Below are positions 61,287 through 64,000 of a stretch of 64,000 nt of DNA, in pieces. The notes beneath the pieces are model-generated. The model was given only the letters and a program-made list of their open reading frames with translations, made no database searches and was not told where the DNA came from. The DNA is taken from NCBI RefSeq assembly GCF_000718005.1, contig NZ_JODV01000001.1, one strand, 5' to 3'. Each line of letters begins with the position of its first letter. Position 1 is the first letter of the stretch. The position numbers were made by a program, and so were the translations under genes. This DNA comes from Actinoalloteichus_B caeruleus. Its GTDB lineage: Bacteria > Actinomycetota > Actinomycetes > Mycobacteriales > Pseudonocardiaceae.

Positions 61287-62383
61287 TTCTTGCCGCCGCC
61301 GGAGGTGTTCCCGTGACGGAACTCGACGACGTCGCCGTCGGCCATCACGTAGTCCTTGCCCTCCATCCGGACCTTGCCGGCGGAACGGGCGGTGGCCATC
61401 GAGCCGGCCTCGACGAGGTCGTCGAAGGAGACGACCTCGGCCTTGATGAAGCTGCGCTCGAAGTCGGTGTGGATGACGCCGGCCGCCTGGGGAGCGGTCG
61501 CTCCCCGTCGGATGGTCCAGGCCCTGGCCTCCTTCGGGCCGGCGGTCAGGTAGGTCTGGAGTCCGAGCGTGTGGAACCCGGCACGGGCCAGGGCGTGCAG
61601 GCCCGGCTCGTGCTGGCCGATGGTCTCCAGCAGCTCCCGCGCCGACTCCTCGTCCAGCTCGATCAGTTCGGACTCGACCTTGGCGTCGAGGAACACCGCG
61701 TCGGCGGGCGCGACCAGCTCCCGCAGCTCGGCCATCCGGTCCTCGCTGGTCAGCACGCCCTCGTCGGCGTTGAAGACGTAGAGGAACGGCTTCAACGTGA
61801 GCAGGTTCAGCTCACGCAGCTCGTCGGTGTCCAGCTCGGCCCGCGCGGAGAACAACGTCCGCCCGGAGTCGAGGATCTCCTTGGCCGCCTCGGCGGCGGC
61901 CAGGGCCGGGCGACGGTCCTTGTGGGTCCGCGCCTCCTTCTCCAGCCGGGGCAGCGCGCGCTCCATCGTCTGGAGGTCCGCGAGGATCAGTTCCGTGTTG
62001 ATCGTCTCGATGTCGCTGCCCGGGTCGACGCGGTCGTCGACGTGCACCACGTCCGGGTCGTCGAACACGCGGATGACCTGGCAGATCGCGTTGGCCTCCC
62101 GGATGTTGGCGAGGAACTGGTTTCCCAGGCCCGCCCCTTCGGAGGCGCCCTTGACGATGCCGGCGATGTCGACGAACGACACCGTGGCCGGCACGGTGCG
62201 CTGCGAGGAGAAGATCTCCGCGAGCTTGTCCAACCTGGTGTCGGGCAACGGCACCACACCCACGTTCGGCTCGATGGTGGCGAACGGGTAGTTCGCCGCG
62301 AGCACCTCGTTGCGGGTCAGCGCGTTGAACAGGGTGGATTTACCGACGTTCGGCAGGCCGACGATGCCAAGGGTGAGACTCAC
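61283..62383 (-). CDS. ychF: Redox-regulated ATPase YchF (OLA1 family)
   Basis: The 366-residue Obg-family protein has P-loop GLPNVGKST, a switch region with DIAGIVKGAS, and FNADEG in place of the usual NKxD. That replacement explains ATP rather than GTP preference. It has a coiled-coil insertion and a C-terminal TGS domain. It binds ribosomes and affects stress responses. GTG 62383 lies 8 nt after TACACT. Confidence 0.94.
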   Translation of the reverse strand: MSLTLGIVGLPNVGKSTLFNALTRNEVLAANYPFATIEPNVGVVPLPDTRLDKLAEIFSSQRTVPATVSFVDIAGIVKGASEGAGLGNQFLANIREANAICQVIRVFDDPDVVHVDDRVDPGSDIETINTELILADLQTMERALPRLEKEARTHKDRRPALAAAEAAKEILDSGRTLFSARAELDTDELRELNLLTLKPFLYVFNADEGVLTSEDRMAELRELVAPADAVFLDAKVESELIELDEESARELLETIGQHEPGLHALARAGFHTLGLQTYLTAGPKEARAWTIRRGATAPQAAGVIHTDFERSFIKAEVVSFDDLVEAGSMATARSAGKVRMEGKDYVMADGDVVEFRHGNTSGGGKK

Positions 62384-62391
62384 GACGGGCC

Positions 62392-62397
62392 AGTGTA
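62392..62397 (-). promoter_or_regulatory. -10 element of ychF
   Basis: TACACT reads on the minus strand 8 nt before GTG 62383. Confidence 0.55.
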
Positions 62398-62581
62398 CGG
62401 ACCACGGGTGGCGTGGCCGCGCGGGGCGGCGGGAGGGGCCGTTCCCCCCGGTGAGCGCCCACGCCGGCCTGGTCCCGGCTGGCCTCCTGACCCCGGTTGG
62501 ACCGGCGATGTCGTGGGCACCGGGGCGAGCGGCGCGTTCGACGCGGGCCGCACCGCGACCGGGCGTCGGACGGGTCGCGGG

Positions 62582-64000
62582 TCAGCAGCCCTCCGGTTCG
62601 AGCGACGAACCCTCCCTGCCCCGGCGCACCCGGATCCGGCTGGGGATGCGCTGCCGGAGTTCCTCGACGTGGGAGACGAGGCCGACGACCCGGCCGTCGG
62701 CGCGGAGGTCGTCGAGGGTGTTCATCACGAGGTCCAGCGTCTCGGCGTCGAGGGTGCCGAAGCCCTCGTCGATGAACAGCGTGTCGAGCAGCGCTCCGCC
62801 CGTCTCGGCGGCCACCACGTCAGCGAGCCCGAGCGCCAGGGCCAGCGAGGCCAGGAAGGACTCGCCGCCGGACAGCGTCTTCGCCGAGCGCACCTGCCCC
62901 GAGTAGTCGTCCAGCACGTCGAGCCACAGCCCGCCTCGGGTCCCTCTGCTACCACCCGCGTCGGAGTGGACGAAGGAGAACCGGCCCTGGCTCATCCGGG
63001 AGAGCCGTCCGGTGGCCGCGATCGCCACCTCCTCCAGGCGAGCGGCGAGCACGTAGGACCGCAGGGACATGCGGCGGCTGTTCTGCCCCTGCCCGTTCAC
63101 CACGTCGGTCAGGGCGTCGAGTTCGTCGAAGGCCGCCCGGACGGGGGCGAGAGCGGCGTCCGCCCTCGCCCACTCCGCGCCCAGCTCGGCCAGTTCCCGA
63201 CCGATACGGGCGGCGTCCCTGGTGCCGGCGACCGCGTCGTCGGCGGCGCGCTGGTGGTGTTCCGCCTCCTCGCGGGCGGCGGTGAGGTCGGGAGCCTCGT
63301 CGGGGAGCTCGGCGGCCTGGACGTCCGCCAACCCAGCCCGGACACCCGCCTCCCGCCGGTCGAAGTCCTCGATCGCCGACTCGAGGGCGGCGAACTCCGC
63401 GTCGTCGAGGGCCGCGTCCAGCGCGGCCGGCACCGAGGGGAAACCAGCCCCGGCGGCGGCCAGCTCCACCGCGGAGGTGGCCTCGGATGCCCGGTCCGTC
63501 GCGCTGGCCCGTTCGGCGGCGGCGTCGGCGAGCGTGGAGAGGGAGCCCGCGAGCCCGAGCAGGTGAGCCCGGCGTTCGTCAACGCCGGCGAACCCGGCCC
63601 GGGCGGCGAGCAGGCGCTCGTCGCGGTCACGCACCACCTCGCGCAGGGCGTCGTGCTCGGCTCTCGTGGCGGCCAGCGCCGCCTCCAGGAGGGTGCGGCG
63701 GCCGTGCAGCGCGGCCTGTTCCGCCTCCAACCGGTCCGCCAGGCGTTCCCGGTCCGCCTGTTCCGAGACGACGGACTCCGCCTTGTTCTCCTCGGACTCC
63801 ACCCCCGCCAGCTCCTCGGCGAGGGCGGGCTCCGTCCACTCCCCGAGGCGCTCCCGCAACCGCCGCACCTCGGCGTCGGCGTCCCGGACGGCGGCGATGG
63901 CGACCTGCCGCGCGGCGCCGGTGCGCTCCTCCTGGCTGGTGGCCCGTAGCTCCTCGTCCTCGGTGACCGGATCGGCCCGCGCCTCGGCGGGGGCGGGGTG
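62582..64000 (-). CDS. sbcC: SbcC-type exonuclease subunit (partial, C-terminal part)
   Basis: About 470 residues are visible and the frame stays open to the window edge, so the N-terminal Walker A half is missing. The visible part has a long coiled coil rich in Ala/Glu/Arg. The C-terminal ABC lobe has signature LSGGESFLASLALAL, Walker B LLDTLFIDEGFGTLD and the switch His in VSHVEEL. SbcC pairs with SbcD nuclease to cut hairpins and protein-blocked DNA ends. The sbcD gene should lie further right. Confidence 0.92.
   Translation of the reverse strand, partial: HPAPAEARADPVTEDEELRATSQEERTGAARQVAIAAVRDADAEVRRLRERLGEWTEPALAEELAGVESEENKAESVVSEQADRERLADRLEAEQAALHGRRTLLEAALAATRAEHDALREVVRDRDERLLAARAGFAGVDERRAHLLGLAGSLSTLADAAAERASATDRASEATSAVELAAAGAGFPSVPAALDAALDDAEFAALESAIEDFDRREAGVRAGLADVQAAELPDEAPDLTAAREEAEHHQRAADDAVAGTRDAARIGRELAELGAEWARADAALAPVRAAFDELDALTDVVNGQGQNSRRMSLRSYVLAARLEEVAIAATGRLSRMSQGRFSFVHSDAGGSRGTRGGLWLDVLDDYSGQVRSAKTLSGGESFLASLALALGLADVVAAETGGALLDTLFIDEGFGTLDAETLDLVMNTLDDLRADGRVVGLVSHVEELRQRIPSRIRVRRGREGSSLEPEGC

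Noticed and set aside
1..64000. tRNA, rRNA or insertion-sequence genes
   Set aside because: No cloverleaf-like segments, rRNA motifs, transposase motifs or terminal inverted repeats were found by reading.

Overview
The window reads as a chromosome segment of a high-G+C actinomycete, most likely a member of the Pseudonocardiales. The evidence is very high G+C with strong third-position bias, frequent GTG starts, a mycothiol gene (mshB), mannosyl-phosphoinositide lipid genes (lpqW, pimE), an actinobacterial DapD, DUF397/DUF5753 regulators and type VII secretion (T7SS) style proteins. Much of the gene set matches the Mycobacterium tuberculosis interval from about Rv1159 (pimE) to Rv1229c (mrp), interrupted by lineage-specific blocks. 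I see no rRNA, tRNA, CRISPR array, transposase or phage gene.

Layout, left to right. 1-10.2 kb: an envelope-stress block with mrp (+), then tatB, htrA, hrpA, rseA and sigE (-), then an O-methyltransferase (+). 10.1-12.4 kb: a divergent MFS exporter/LysR pair. 12.5-15.5 kb: an orphan T7SS-like cluster of four small genes, including a 474-residue protein with a LEA-like repetitive C-terminus. 15.7-17.7 kb: leucyl aminopeptidase and a DUF3117 protein. 17.8-19.5 kb: paaX and a PaaG-like isomerase. 19.6-25.3 kb: SRPBCC, DivIVA-domain, PadR, folP2-like, LOG, dapE and dapD. 25.6-29.4 kb: dapC-ferredoxin, GNAT, and mshB with a membrane protein. 29.6-35.6 kb: a complete oligopeptide ABC transporter. 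36-40.4 kb: lpqW, typA and a small membrane protein. 40.7-44 kb: an accessory patch with XRE-DUF397, two tandem related unknown proteins and a frameshifted VanZ-like remnant. 44-50.9 kb: an SRPBCC-Nudix fusion, a two-component system, a LolA-like secreted protein and an ABC exporter. 51-55.1 kb: a thiamine-type ABC transporter behind a TPP riboswitch. 55.6-64 kb: YeeE/YedE permease, pterin dehydratase, pimE, an APH-like kinase, an alpha/beta hydrolase, ychF and the 3' part of sbcC.

How the genes work together. The sigE-rseA-htrA block senses and repairs envelope damage, with tatB for export of folded proteins. dapE, dapD and dapC supply meso-diaminopimelate for peptidoglycan and lysine. lpqW and pimE act on phosphatidylinositol mannosides. 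The RR/HK-LolA-like-ABC block looks like a second envelope-stress module, with direct repeats in its divergent promoter. A repeated feature is a -10 hexamer lying 6-9 nt in front of the start codon in at least 15 genes, which predicts leaderless mRNAs and fixes several starts.

Start coordinates were chosen from ribosome-binding sites, overlaps, -10 positions and family lengths. Family names rest on motifs read by eye.
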